Assembly: GCF_004208515.1 (NCBI RefSeq)
Contig: NZ_SGIM01000004.1
Coordinates: 124,001 to 188,000 of the forward strand
Length of the DNA stretch: 64,000 nt
Source of the DNA: Acinetobacter halotolerans
GTDB taxonomy: Bacteria; Pseudomonadota; Gammaproteobacteria; Pseudomonadales; Moraxellaceae
Direction: 5' to 3'
Within the stretch, counting starts at the first letter, position 1, and the number at the start of each line of letters is the position of its first letter. The position numbers and the translations under genes are program-made. Below the pieces are notes generated by a model. It made no database searches. It saw only the letters and a program-made list of their open reading frames with translations, and was not told the DNA's origin. Positions 49,161-58,274 of this stretch are shown one piece after another.

Positions 49161-49862
49161 CTAAAGGGTCTGCACATTGAATAGAGAACCGACCCAACTA
49201 GAAAATAACATAGCGAGAATTCCCCACAGTGTAATGCGTAGGCTACTCTTGAGTATTGAGGTGTTGGCTATATATCCTGACATTGCACCCAATAACGCGA
49301 GAGATAAAATTCCAGTGAACATCACCGTCTGCGAAATATAGGTTTCAGCACTAAGCAATATCGCGAACATTGGAAGTGCTGCACCACAAGAAAAAGCGGC
49401 AGCAGAGGAGAGCGCTGCTTGAATCGGATTGGCTGCTGTATTTTCATGAATGCCGATTTCATCTCTAGCGTGCGCGCCCAGAGCATCATGCGCGGTCAAT
49501 TGTGTTGCAACTTCTAGAGCCAATGCTGGTGCTAATCCTCGTGTGATATAAATCTGTGTTAACTCATTTAATTCGGCTTCAGGATTCCTTTTTAATTCCT
49601 TAGCTTCAAATTTTAAGTCAGCTTTTTCAATATCTTCTTGTGATTTTACTGACACATATTCACCTGCCGCCATTGAGGTTGCACCAGCAATCAGTCCAGC
49701 GATACAGGTGACTAACAGCGTCTGAGCGTGCGCGCCACTGGCTGCCATGCCCATGACCAAACTGGTGACAGATATAATCCCATCATTTGCGCCAAGCACT
49801 GCGGCACGAAGCCAGCCAGAACGTTGTATCGCATGAGGTTCAGCATGGTGTGAAAAAGTCAT
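49161..49862 (-). CDS. VIT/CCC1 family iron/manganese transporter
   Basis: A 233-residue membrane protein. SGWLRAAVLGANDGIISVTSLVMGMAASG, then AGATSMAAGEYVSVKSQEDIEKADL, the charged cytosolic metal-binding segment and three C-terminal helices are typical of VIT1/CCC1 proteins, which export Fe2+ or Mn2+ from the cytosol. Single gene. The 240-base gap to 50103 is AT-rich with a TATAAT at 50015-50020 but no clear -35. Confidence 0.9.
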   Translation of the reverse strand: MTFSHHAEPHAIQRSGWLRAAVLGANDGIISVTSLVMGMAASGAHAQTLLVTCIAGLIAGATSMAAGEYVSVKSQEDIEKADLKFEAKELKRNPEAELNELTQIYITRGLAPALALEVATQLTAHDALGAHARDEIGIHENTAANPIQAALSSAAAFSCGAALPMFAILLSAETYISQTVMFTGILSLALLGAMSGYIANTSILKSSLRITLWGILAMLFSSWVGSLFNVQTL

Positions 49863-50102
49863 AATTTTCTCTATTTAATCTTCATTTAATTTTGTGTATA
49901 AAACAAAGCATCAGTTAATTTTTGAGTTATATAGATTGATTTTTATCAATGATTCATCAACTTAACTTGCTTATAAAATAACTTATTTTAACCATTTCAT
50001 AATGATGATTTAGTTATAATATGTGAATAACATAATATTATAACTTGAGTTAAGTCTGTCTTTCCTAACATTTTAAATCGGTATTCTGAGTTGAGATCTG
50101 CG

Positions 50103-51317
50103 ATGAAAAAATCAAAAAATAAGCTGCTGAGTCATACCTTGTTTATGTTGGGTCTTTTATTCCCAATACAGCAGGTGATGAGTGCCGAGTCTGATTTTGT
50201 CAAAGAGGGAGATGCAGCCTATAAGCCGGGCAATCCAATCTATGATCGTTGGGACAGTTTTTATAAAATTGAACAAAGTCAGCCTGAGCAGGCAGAAAAA
50301 ATCTTACTGGAGCTTGCACAACTGACGCCACAAGATGTCAAAGTTTGGAAAAGTCTGACTTATTTACAAATTCGACTGAATAAGCAACCTGAAGCCTTAC
50401 AAAGTGTTCGTCAGGCGTCACAGCTTGCGCCTCAGGACGATCAGCTTAAATTACAAGAAGCATATTTGTTAAATCAACAAAAGAGAGATAAAGAAGCTTT
50501 ACCAATATTCAAAATGTTGACCCAGTCAAATGATGTAGAAATCGCGACCAAAGCACAACAAGCGGTGCAAAACTTAAGTGGTGGGGTAGTCAAACCTGTA
50601 TTCAAAGATATTTATTTTGCACCTTCCTATGAGTCCCGTTATGACGACTTCATTTTTCCTCTAAAAATGCGTTATGGGCGTAACTTGGATAATGGTCGTG
50701 CACAAGTCTATGGTTTTGTGAATCTTAACCGTGACACAAAATCTAAAGGTGGTGTCCGTCCAGAAATCATTGATGAAAATGCAGCGACTGTTGGTATCGG
50801 TGCCAATTATCAGCCTTGGCTATCAGTACCTATTCGAGCTTATTTAGAAGTTGGTGGTAGTTATGATTTGATTGACCGCAATCGGGATAGGTTTCGTGAA
50901 AGTGTGGTGGGTGGTTTAACGGGTTATCAGGAATGGTATTTCGATCAAAGCCTAGCGCAACGCAGTATTTGGAATGATTATTTTACCGATCTGTATGGCA
51001 ATGTCGCAAGTTACTCGCGTGAGGATTATAACGTGATCGCAGATTTGAGATTGCGTTCTGGTTTTAATGTTTATCGTGGTGATACTGGTACAGTACAAGC
51101 TTATGCCAAACTGCATGCATTAGCTGATTCTGAGGGTGAAAATTATAATAATTTATTTGAGTATGGTGCAGGTGTGGCTTGGCAGCCTTTCAATTATGTG
51201 CCAGTAAAATTACGAGTTGAACGGCTATATGGGCATTATCTCAAAGATGCCTTAGCCAATGGTCAAGATCGTTATAACAACACCCGTACCGAGCTTGTAT
51301 TTTATAAGGATTTCTAA
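50103..51317 (+). CDS. NfrA-like TPR/outer-membrane barrel protein
   Basis: A 404-residue protein from ATG 50103 with a signal peptide (TLFMLGLLFPIQQVMSAES). Residues about 40-160 are TPR repeats (AEKILLELAQLTPQDVKVWKSLTYLQIRLNKQPEALQSVRQASQLAP). The C-terminal half alternates as outer-membrane strands (YESRYDDFIFPLKMRYGRNLDNGRAQVYGFVNL; WQPFNYVPVKLRVERLYG) and ends KDF, as in the NfrA/PgaA/BcsC plan for polysaccharide exit. It is much shorter than E. coli NfrA. It is followed at 2 bases by wecB. Confidence 0.75.
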   Translation: MKKSKNKLLSHTLFMLGLLFPIQQVMSAESDFVKEGDAAYKPGNPIYDRWDSFYKIEQSQPEQAEKILLELAQLTPQDVKVWKSLTYLQIRLNKQPEALQSVRQASQLAPQDDQLKLQEAYLLNQQKRDKEALPIFKMLTQSNDVEIATKAQQAVQNLSGGVVKPVFKDIYFAPSYESRYDDFIFPLKMRYGRNLDNGRAQVYGFVNLNRDTKSKGGVRPEIIDENAATVGIGANYQPWLSVPIRAYLEVGGSYDLIDRNRDRFRESVVGGLTGYQEWYFDQSLAQRSIWNDYFTDLYGNVASYSREDYNVIADLRLRSGFNVYRGDTGTVQAYAKLHALADSEGENYNNLFEYGAGVAWQPFNYVPVKLRVERLYGHYLKDALANGQDRYNNTRTELVFYKDF

Positions 51318-51319
51318 TC

Positions 51320-52447
51320 ATGAAAAAATTGATTTCAATTGTATTTGGTACTCGTCCTGAGTTGATCAAGCTTGCACCAGTCATCTTGCTGGCTCAACAA
51401 GATGAGCGTTTTCAAGTCGAAGTGATTTTTACAGGACAGCATGATGAATTGGTACGTGATGCGATTGAGTTCTTTCAAATCAGAATAGATCACCGATTAA
51501 AAATGATGAACGCAGGTCAAAGTCTAAACCAATTGTTGATTCAAGGTTTGAGTCAATTAGAAGGGATTTTTAATGATGGGCAACATCGTGATGCAATTGT
51601 GATTCAAGGCGATACCACTACAGTTTTATCGGCTGGATTGGTCGCATTTTCTATGAAAATACCTGTGGCACATGTGGAAGCTGGGTTACGTTCTTATGAT
51701 TTGGATCATCCATTTCCTGAGGAAGGAAATCGCCAATTGGTCTCTAGAATCAGCAAATGGCATTTCGCGCCAACAGAACAGTCCAAACAGAATTTATTAC
51801 AGGAACATATTTCAGCAGAGAGCATTACCGTAACAGGCAATACTGTTGTTGATGCAGTTTATCTAGGGCGCGCGCTGATTCATCAACAAGTCACGCAACA
51901 CGATCATTTACAGCAGCATGGTTTGGTCTTTCCAGAAAATGCGAGGATTGTATTGATCACTGCACATCGCCGTGAAAATTTTGGCGAGGGCATTGAAAAT
52001 ATTTGTCATGCGGTTGAATATTTAGCGCAACATTACCCTGATGTTCATTTTGTTTGGCCAGTGCATTTAAATCCAGCCGTACATGATGTAGTCCATGGTA
52101 AATTTTCTCACCATGCACAGGTTCATCTCGTCAAACCATTGGATTATCCAAGTCTACTTGCGGTGATTGATCGTGCCGCGTTTATTTTGACAGATTCAGG
52201 TGGTTTACAAGAAGAAAGCCCGTCGTTTAATAAACCAGTACTTATTTTGCGAGAAACTACCGAGCGTCCTGAAGTGGTTCAAGTGGGGGCAGGCATTTTA
52301 GTCGGCACTGATCAAGCGAAAATCATCGCGGAAGCTGAAAGGTTGCTTTCAGATCAAGCACATTATGCAAGTATGGCGAATGTGCCGAATCCGTTTGGTG
52401 ATGGAAAAGCATCGCAGCGAATTTTGGATCAAATCGCTCAAGATTAA
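51320..52447 (+). CDS. wecB: UDP-N-acetylglucosamine 2-epimerase (non-hydrolysing)
   Basis: A 375-residue enzyme. FGTRPELIKLAPV, FTGQHDELV, VQGDTTTVLSAG, AHVEAGLRSYD, PEEGNRQLVSRI, TAHRRENFGEG and LTDSGGLQEE are all present. It converts UDP-GlcNAc to UDP-ManNAc. Its place within an exopolysaccharide locus, directly after the NfrA-like gene, suggests a ManNAc-containing or ManNAc-derived polymer. Confidence 0.93.
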   Translation: MKKLISIVFGTRPELIKLAPVILLAQQDERFQVEVIFTGQHDELVRDAIEFFQIRIDHRLKMMNAGQSLNQLLIQGLSQLEGIFNDGQHRDAIVIQGDTTTVLSAGLVAFSMKIPVAHVEAGLRSYDLDHPFPEEGNRQLVSRISKWHFAPTEQSKQNLLQEHISAESITVTGNTVVDAVYLGRALIHQQVTQHDHLQQHGLVFPENARIVLITAHRRENFGEGIENICHAVEYLAQHYPDVHFVWPVHLNPAVHDVVHGKFSHHAQVHLVKPLDYPSLLAVIDRAAFILTDSGGLQEESPSFNKPVLILRETTERPEVVQVGAGILVGTDQAKIIAEAERLLSDQAHYASMANVPNPFGDGKASQRILDQIAQD

Positions 52448-52452
52448 TGTGA

Positions 52453-53349
52453 TTAATTCACTCTTGTATTTGAAGCATATTTGAGTTTATACCACAACGC
52501 TACGACATAGACACTCATGCGGTTCATATAATGTGGGCCGTCAAAAATATACACTTTTTGTCCTTCGTAGGCTTTCAGCTGCTCAATGATTTCCCACGGG
52601 TAGGCTGAACGAAACTTACCATTCTTAGTGGCTCGAAAAGCTTCTAACACAACAATAATATTTTCAGACCCAAACTCTTGTTGTAAGTCATCTAAGATTA
52701 ATCTGGCTTGTTGAGGGGAGCGCGTACCGACGCCAACACCGTCTTGGAAGAAAACCTGAGTCTGCTTCGGTAGCCAACTTTTCAACCATACATCTAAGTG
52801 TTCAGGCATGGGTTCAGCGCTATAGATACTGACCCAAAGTGGTTTTGGGAGAGTACTCAAGGCTTGCCCTAAAATTCCCACACCGAGCCAAGTTGGGTCA
52901 GCTTCGACTGGAAAGTAATATCCTTTTAATGGGACGGATTGGGTTTTATCAATAATTTGTTGAGAGTTTTCTGCAAGTTGAACAACTTGAGAACGCGCTA
53001 GTTTTTCGTCATATTCTCCAGCTAAGCCCAATATAATGTTTTCTGCCCATGGGTTTTGATTGAGCTGTTTAAGGTTGATGTTTTTATCCCATTTGGTGAA
53101 CCCAATATCATGATCAAACCAAGATTTGTTTTGCACAACAGACCATTGGGGGACAAAGGTTGAAACTCCTAATAAATCCCAGTTTCCTTTGGGTGGGGTT
53201 GTTTTTAAATCAGGTTGCCAAAACACACCTTCGATTTGTGGAGGCTGCATTTCTGATTGAAAAAAATGCATGCAACCTCCCAAAAATATGAGGACTGATA
53301 CAGCTAAAGCAATGATACGTTTTAAATTATTCGGCCTTATTGTTCGCAT
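52453..53349 (-). CDS. Lipoprotein with DUF4434/TIM-barrel-like domain
   Basis: A 298-residue protein with a lipobox (VLIFLGGC, Cys 26). The rest looks like a glycoside-hydrolase-type barrel: GVFWQPDLK, WDLLGVSTFVPQWS, ENIILGLAGEYDE, GYYFPVEADPTW, VFFQDGVGVGTRSP, IIVVLEAF. It resembles DUF4434 proteins. It may trim or bind the exported polymer. Its start overlaps the BcsB-like gene by 23 bases, the end of a five-gene operon. Confidence 0.6.
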   Translation of the reverse strand: MRTIRPNNLKRIIALAVSVLIFLGGCMHFFQSEMQPPQIEGVFWQPDLKTTPPKGNWDLLGVSTFVPQWSVVQNKSWFDHDIGFTKWDKNINLKQLNQNPWAENIILGLAGEYDEKLARSQVVQLAENSQQIIDKTQSVPLKGYYFPVEADPTWLGVGILGQALSTLPKPLWVSIYSAEPMPEHLDVWLKSWLPKQTQVFFQDGVGVGTRSPQQARLILDDLQQEFGSENIIVVLEAFRATKNGKFRSAYPWEIIEQLKAYEGQKVYIFDGPHYMNRMSVYVVALWYKLKYASNTRVN

Positions 53350-55174
53350 TTGGTTTTTTTCGCCAGTACCAGAGCAAGATGATGAGAATCATAATAGCAG
53401 AGATAATAGAAACCAAAATAAAGAAAGAGGATTGTTGAACGAGAGGTACTTTCTGATTGCCTACAATAATTTTCTGTAAGGTAAACACTTGACCATTTTC
53501 AGTCACCAAGATTTTACTGGCATTGTTTGGAATATCTCGCTGAATTTTTTCCCAATGTTGAGTGAAATTCTGAGCGCCATTAATTGAATCAGTCAGGATA
53601 TCAAAGCGCTGCTCATTGACAGTCACTAAGAACCCATGCGTTGCAGCAGGTGGATAAACCGTATCTTTATGCATAAGGACTTGTTGACGATAGATATTCG
53701 GATTGACGTGAACATTTATCAGTTCAGGTTTTGCTGGATCGAATTTAACAAAATTTAATGGAACTGGATCATTGGTCATCAGCATTTTTTTGGCTGCTTG
53801 GCTCACGATCAGTGCGATTTCCAAACTTCCTGGTCGACCATCAATTGCTATTGTAGGATGCGTTGCGAAAGTCATGGGCAGTGATGCAACCCCATTCTTC
53901 AATTTATGCGGTAATTTAACTGTCGATTTTTTTGTATCAATCCATAAAGATCCTTTTGCGGTCGGTAAACATTGCGAGTTTACAATCACAGAGTTTTCCA
54001 ATTTCATGCTAAAGGTTGTGTCATTTGAGATCGTTTTTGCGAAATAGTTAAATTGTCGATTGACAGGATCTGAATCTAAGCCCGCTGTTTTAAGGCTTCC
54101 AGCCAGTCCACCATCAATCCATGTCGTAATATTTGATCCTTCCAACAAACCACTTTGGACTCGAAGCGCAATCTGGCCTTGCAAAATATCAGTGGGTTGC
54201 CACACAGCCGGGAACGTGAGGAAAAGATTTTTTTCAGCTTGATTTAAACGGAAATCACTAATGCCTAGATCTGCAAGGGTATTGATTTGTTTGATTTTCG
54301 CCCAAGCGGGTGCAGCAAGTTTATCGGGTAGGAAGGTTGCTGAGGTATTCAGTTGTTGTAAATAGTTAGGATTTAATAACCCATTAATCGCGGAGACCAA
54401 CTTTTGAGGTTGATCATATTGGATATGTAAGATGGGAATATCATTCTGAGCACTCAGTTGTACTAAGGTCCCATTTGGCAAGGGGGTTGCTGATTTAGAA
54501 ATCTCAATCAAGAAATCTGCATTTTCACCATCGGGTGGGTTTTGTTCATACCATTTGACTGGTGTAACAGAGCCCCATGCACTCATTAAACGCCCGAGCA
54601 TTGAAGCTTCGTTTAGGTTAGCTGGGTTGTATTTAAGTACGCCAATAAAAGGCGTAGGACGTACCACTTGTGGGTTAAACAATGCATCGGGTAATTCTTT
54701 TAAATGATAAAGCGGGCGATGTCGGGTGTAAGCAATTTTCGAGTTGCTCAAATAGGTGACTTGGTCAACATCCTCACTACAAAAGGTGGTTCGATCTGCG
54801 GCTGGTGATGTACGAGGAGAGTATTGTTGTAAAATAAAATCTAAACGATGAAATCCACTTTGGGCGGCGGGAATATCAAAGCTGATTTCGCCAGATCCGT
54901 TTAGCATGGTGTTATAAATCAGCTTGTCGTCATATTTCACCAACAAAGTCGTGAAATGTTCCGTGGAATAGTCACTGCTAAAACGAATACTTTGCCATTC
55001 AGATCCCTTACCAACATAAAAGAAATGTGGCTCAATGGTGTATTTGTTTGAGGTATTGATATTGTCAAATGTCCACGTATTCCATGTGTCTGCAAAAGCA
55101 AATATAGGCAAAGAGAGGGTCGCACTTGCTAATAATGTTTTGAAAATGGGATGGTTTAATCGATTTTTTTTCAT
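53327..55174 (-). CDS. BcsB-like cellulose synthase accessory subunit
   Basis: A 615-residue protein: signal peptide (residues 1-28), several beta-sandwich domains and one C-terminal membrane helix (FFILVSIISAIMILIILLWYW) with a basic cytosolic tail. This is the BcsB plan, a periplasmic guide for nascent glycan anchored next to the synthase. It lies 1 base after the GT2 gene. It is smaller than E. coli BcsB (about 780). Confidence 0.7.
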   Translation of the reverse strand: MKKNRLNHPIFKTLLASATLSLPIFAFADTWNTWTFDNINTSNKYTIEPHFFYVGKGSEWQSIRFSSDYSTEHFTTLLVKYDDKLIYNTMLNGSGEISFDIPAAQSGFHRLDFILQQYSPRTSPAADRTTFCSEDVDQVTYLSNSKIAYTRHRPLYHLKELPDALFNPQVVRPTPFIGVLKYNPANLNEASMLGRLMSAWGSVTPVKWYEQNPPDGENADFLIEISKSATPLPNGTLVQLSAQNDIPILHIQYDQPQKLVSAINGLLNPNYLQQLNTSATFLPDKLAAPAWAKIKQINTLADLGISDFRLNQAEKNLFLTFPAVWQPTDILQGQIALRVQSGLLEGSNITTWIDGGLAGSLKTAGLDSDPVNRQFNYFAKTISNDTTFSMKLENSVIVNSQCLPTAKGSLWIDTKKSTVKLPHKLKNGVASLPMTFATHPTIAIDGRPGSLEIALIVSQAAKKMLMTNDPVPLNFVKFDPAKPELINVHVNPNIYRQQVLMHKDTVYPPAATHGFLVTVNEQRFDILTDSINGAQNFTQHWEKIQRDIPNNASKILVTENGQVFTLQKIIVGNQKVPLVQQSSFFILVSIISAIMILIILLWYWRKKPNANNKAE

Positions 55175-55175
55175 T

Positions 55176-56426
55176 TTATTTTCTCTCCTTACTACGTTCA
55201 GTTTTGTACCACTGTAGTGAATTTCCTTGTATCTTATTTTTCAGCATGTCATAAGCCGCTTTAAATACGATAAATAAAAATATTTGTGAATAGGTGACAT
55301 AGGATAAAACTGAGAAGAAATATAGTTGAGGTTTCGCTCGTTCTAAAGATAAGGTGAACCACATTTGTGCCACATACAAACAAAAAGATAATCCCCATAA
55401 CACGGTAAAGGGTCCAGGTAAAGTAATACCAGCAATACCAAGTAAGCCCAATGTAAGCGTAATATGGCTCCAAATCAGCGCGGGAACAAATAACACATAG
55501 CACATAATGTTGTTAAAAATTTCGATGCCAATCGGAAAAGGCTTTCTTAACGCGATCGGTAAATATTTACTGGTGACATAGAAGTTACCTTGAGTCCAGC
55601 GCGATCGTTGTTTGATGAAAACACTTAAGGAAGGCGGATCTTGTTGCCAACCCACAGCATAAGGCACCCATTTAATTCGTCTTTGACCGAGAAAGATTCG
55701 GAAACTCATCTCGGTATCATCAACCAGTGATTTTTCATCAAAGCCACCCAGTGTTTCTAAGGCATCACGCCAAATCACATAATTGGTTCCCATAAGCGTT
55801 GAAAGTTCAAATCGTTGCCAACGACCACCTTGGAAGATCCATTGAAAGAAAATAAATTCGATCGCGATAAAGCGAGTCAAAATACTATCTCGCCAGTTAC
55901 GAGTACGCACTTTACCATTCACTGCAACCAGTTTTTTATCAGCAAGTAGGGTTTGTGCGAGTAGGCGCACACAGTCCGGTTCAGGCGTACTATCCGCATC
56001 ATAAACAATGATAAGTTCACCTTTGGCATGAGGTAAACCATTATTGAGTGTACGTGATTTTCCTTTACCACCCATGCCTTTCGGCACATTGACAATTTTA
56101 ATGCACGGATAAATCGCAGCCATACGTTCAGCAATTTCTAGCGTATCATCCTTGGAACCATCATTAATTAATAAAACTTCGTAGGCGTGAGCTGGATAGT
56201 CCTGCTGTGCAATGGCATGTAAGGTCTCTTCAATGACCACGCCTTCGTTATAAGCTGGAATAAGCACACTCAACATCGGCCATTCTGCAGGAATGGGTAA
56301 GTTTTCTAGTTCCTTGGCTGCATTTTTTGAATATTTCCACGCTTGGTAACTCAACCATGCCCAAAATGCCTGTGGAATCCAGATCCCGAGAAAGCCAAAT
56401 AAGAACAGAATATCAATTGCGGGCAT
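55176..56426 (-). CDS. Processive family 2 glycosyltransferase (polysaccharide synthase)
   Basis: A 416-residue membrane GT2. Motifs: INDGSKDDT (D89), DADS (D143, D145), DDTE (D237, E239) and QRSRW (273-277), the D-DxD-(T)ED-QxxRW set of processive synthases such as PgaC and NodC. One helix lies at the N-terminus and three or four at the C-terminus; there is no PilZ domain. It would polymerise and export a glycan from UDP-sugars, likely made by WecB. Overlaps the preceding gene by 14 bases. Confidence 0.88.
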   Translation of the reverse strand: MPAIDILFLFGFLGIWIPQAFWAWLSYQAWKYSKNAAKELENLPIPAEWPMLSVLIPAYNEGVVIEETLHAIAQQDYPAHAYEVLLINDGSKDDTLEIAERMAAIYPCIKIVNVPKGMGGKGKSRTLNNGLPHAKGELIIVYDADSTPEPDCVRLLAQTLLADKKLVAVNGKVRTRNWRDSILTRFIAIEFIFFQWIFQGGRWQRFELSTLMGTNYVIWRDALETLGGFDEKSLVDDTEMSFRIFLGQRRIKWVPYAVGWQQDPPSLSVFIKQRSRWTQGNFYVTSKYLPIALRKPFPIGIEIFNNIMCYVLFVPALIWSHITLTLGLLGIAGITLPGPFTVLWGLSFCLYVAQMWFTLSLERAKPQLYFFSVLSYVTYSQIFLFIVFKAAYDMLKNKIQGNSLQWYKTERSKERK

Positions 56427-57318
56427 TTATTCTTCTCCTCCGAATGATTGCAATATTCAAGAGAAGCAGCAGGATTCCGCCGAGTAAAAGGGAAATCCAA
56501 GAGATCGAACTTCCAAAGCTACTGAGCAAACTTGGAAAGTGAAATGACAATAAATAGTCTAGTGGAATGACAATGGTACTTGTCGCAATCATGAAGTAAC
56601 CAAAAATGTTGGTTTCGACACCTGCGGGTGTGCTGGTATATTTAATTTTATTAAAGTTCCATGATATGCCTAACTGCGGATATTCAATATTGGTTATAGG
56701 CATATCTGCCGGCGGATTAATAAGAATTTGATAGCCTGTGGTTTGGGATGTGTTGGTCGTCGCTTGATAGAAATAATGTTGGTGGTGCTGAACTTTACGT
56801 GCAGGAATAGACAAGTTATTGGGATCGTCTGATTGAATAATATAATTACCTGCAGGTTGAGCAATCAGGTTTTCATCCCATCCTGTCTCGATCAGTGCTG
56901 CCAAAGGTCTTAGCCCTAGTGCAGTTGAAAATGTTGCTTTTGATGCAAAATATTTTGGATGCTGCATCTGAAAGAGGGCAATCGGAATAGCACCTTCATT
57001 GACTGCTTTTTTAATTTTATAATATTCAACAATACTAAAATAATCATCTGGCAGAATGACACCAGGTTTGACGCCTTTATCAATTAATTGTTTGAAACTC
57101 TCAGACTGTAATTGATCTGCGGTAAAAACTGGCCACCAAGTTTCTGGGTGAGCAAACAGTTGTTTAACGGCTTCAGGGGATTGAACTTGTGAATTTAATC
57201 CAGTTTTTGCAGGTTGGATAGTGCAGTGGTAATACTCTTGATAAAACTGTTGCAAAGTCGTATCTGGAAAATGCTCTGTTGCCACCAGCAAACCACAAAT
57301 ATTAAGAAGTACGGACAT
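56413..57318 (-). CDS. Membrane protein of unknown function in the polysaccharide operon
   Basis: A 301-residue protein. The first ~200 residues are soluble with many aromatic and Asn/Gln residues (YQEYYHCTIQPAKTGLNSQ; WWPVFTADQL; GVILPDDYFSIVEYYKIKKAV; ALFQMQHPKYFASK). The C-terminus has two helices (IFGYFMIATSTIVIPLDYLLSF and ISWISLLLGGILLLLLNIAII) and a basic tail. I recognise no family. Overlaps at both ends show it belongs to the same operon as the GT2 and BcsB-like genes. Confidence 0.65.
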   Translation of the reverse strand: MSVLLNICGLLVATEHFPDTTLQQFYQEYYHCTIQPAKTGLNSQVQSPEAVKQLFAHPETWWPVFTADQLQSESFKQLIDKGVKPGVILPDDYFSIVEYYKIKKAVNEGAIPIALFQMQHPKYFASKATFSTALGLRPLAALIETGWDENLIAQPAGNYIIQSDDPNNLSIPARKVQHHQHYFYQATTNTSQTTGYQILINPPADMPITNIEYPQLGISWNFNKIKYTSTPAGVETNIFGYFMIATSTIVIPLDYLLSFHFPSLLSSFGSSISWISLLLGGILLLLLNIAIIRRRRINARN

Positions 57319-58070
57319 CAGGGTACCTCTCTGGCCGGTTTGGATTGAGAGAGATACTCAGTGTGCTGTTCAATTTTAAGTTTTAAAACGGTGAGTTCTT
57401 GTAGTTGTTGAATAAAAAGCGGAGGAGAATTATCTATATTGTTTTCTTCATGGATAACAATACTTTTAATTTCGCTAAGTTCTTCATTAATAAAATGATA
57501 AATCACACTATCTCGCTCAGTCGATAATATCTCCATGATCTTATTTTGAGTTTCTTTCCAGATGTCCTCACCCAACATTTCTCGAATCAGTATGGTATTG
57601 CTAATCTTAATACTAACCACTTCATAGCGATCTTTATGGGTGAGTTGTAATAACTTTTTAAGTTGATCTTGAAAGTGTTTAAGGGCCGTGAGTGGTAAAA
57701 TATCATGTTGATAATTTCGATCATAACTTTGGATCGCACGATAGCTTGCCAATGCATTTTGGATATTATGACGTATGGCACTAAAAAAAATAGGCGCGGT
57801 CGGAGCGACGAATAAAAGCAGCAGTTGACGTTCAATATAGGTTTGATTGGCTAAATCAAGAAAGAAATAGACCGCAATCGAAATGAACATGACCAAGCCC
57901 AATATCAGTGCTTTTCCAACACTTAAATATGCGCCCGCAATGACAAGAATGAGAAGGAAGATCCAACTGCCACGATAAGTTGCTGGTAACCACTCGTAAG
58001 CGACTATACCCATAAATACTTGAGCTGAGATAATCCACAAGACGAGTGCTGGAGCGGGATTTTTCTGCAT
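57318..58070 (-). CDS. Membrane protein with degenerate GGDEF-like domain
   Basis: A 250-residue protein. Residues 8-100 hold about four membrane helices. The cytosolic part begins LPLTALKHFQDQLKKLL, like the DxLTGLxN start of GGDEF domains, and continues VSIKISNTILIREMLGEDIWKETQNKIMEILSTERDSVIYHF. At the place of the GGDEF loop there is INEEL, so no catalysis is expected. Like PelD, it could sense c-di-GMP or serve as a scaffold for the synthase. It is the first gene of the five-gene operon. Confidence 0.6.
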   Translation of the reverse strand: MQKNPAPALVLWIISAQVFMGIVAYEWLPATYRGSWIFLLILVIAGAYLSVGKALILGLVMFISIAVYFFLDLANQTYIERQLLLLFVAPTAPIFFSAIRHNIQNALASYRAIQSYDRNYQHDILPLTALKHFQDQLKKLLQLTHKDRYEVVSIKISNTILIREMLGEDIWKETQNKIMEILSTERDSVIYHFINEELSEIKSIVIHEENNIDNSPPLFIQQLQELTVLKLKIEQHTEYLSQSKPAREVP

Positions 58071-58274
58071 AGTAAGTTTAGTTTTATTCAGTATGTTTTG
58101 TGATCAAATTAGCATTAATCTTTGATTATTACGATAGTTTTTTGTTATTAATATTATGAAATCGTTGTTATAAACAACAAGATACAATGGATTTTGTATA
58201 TTGTTTGAACAATTCCAGAAATAAAAATAACGATCTATTTGGTCAGACTAAAGTTTATTGATTTTTCATATAAT

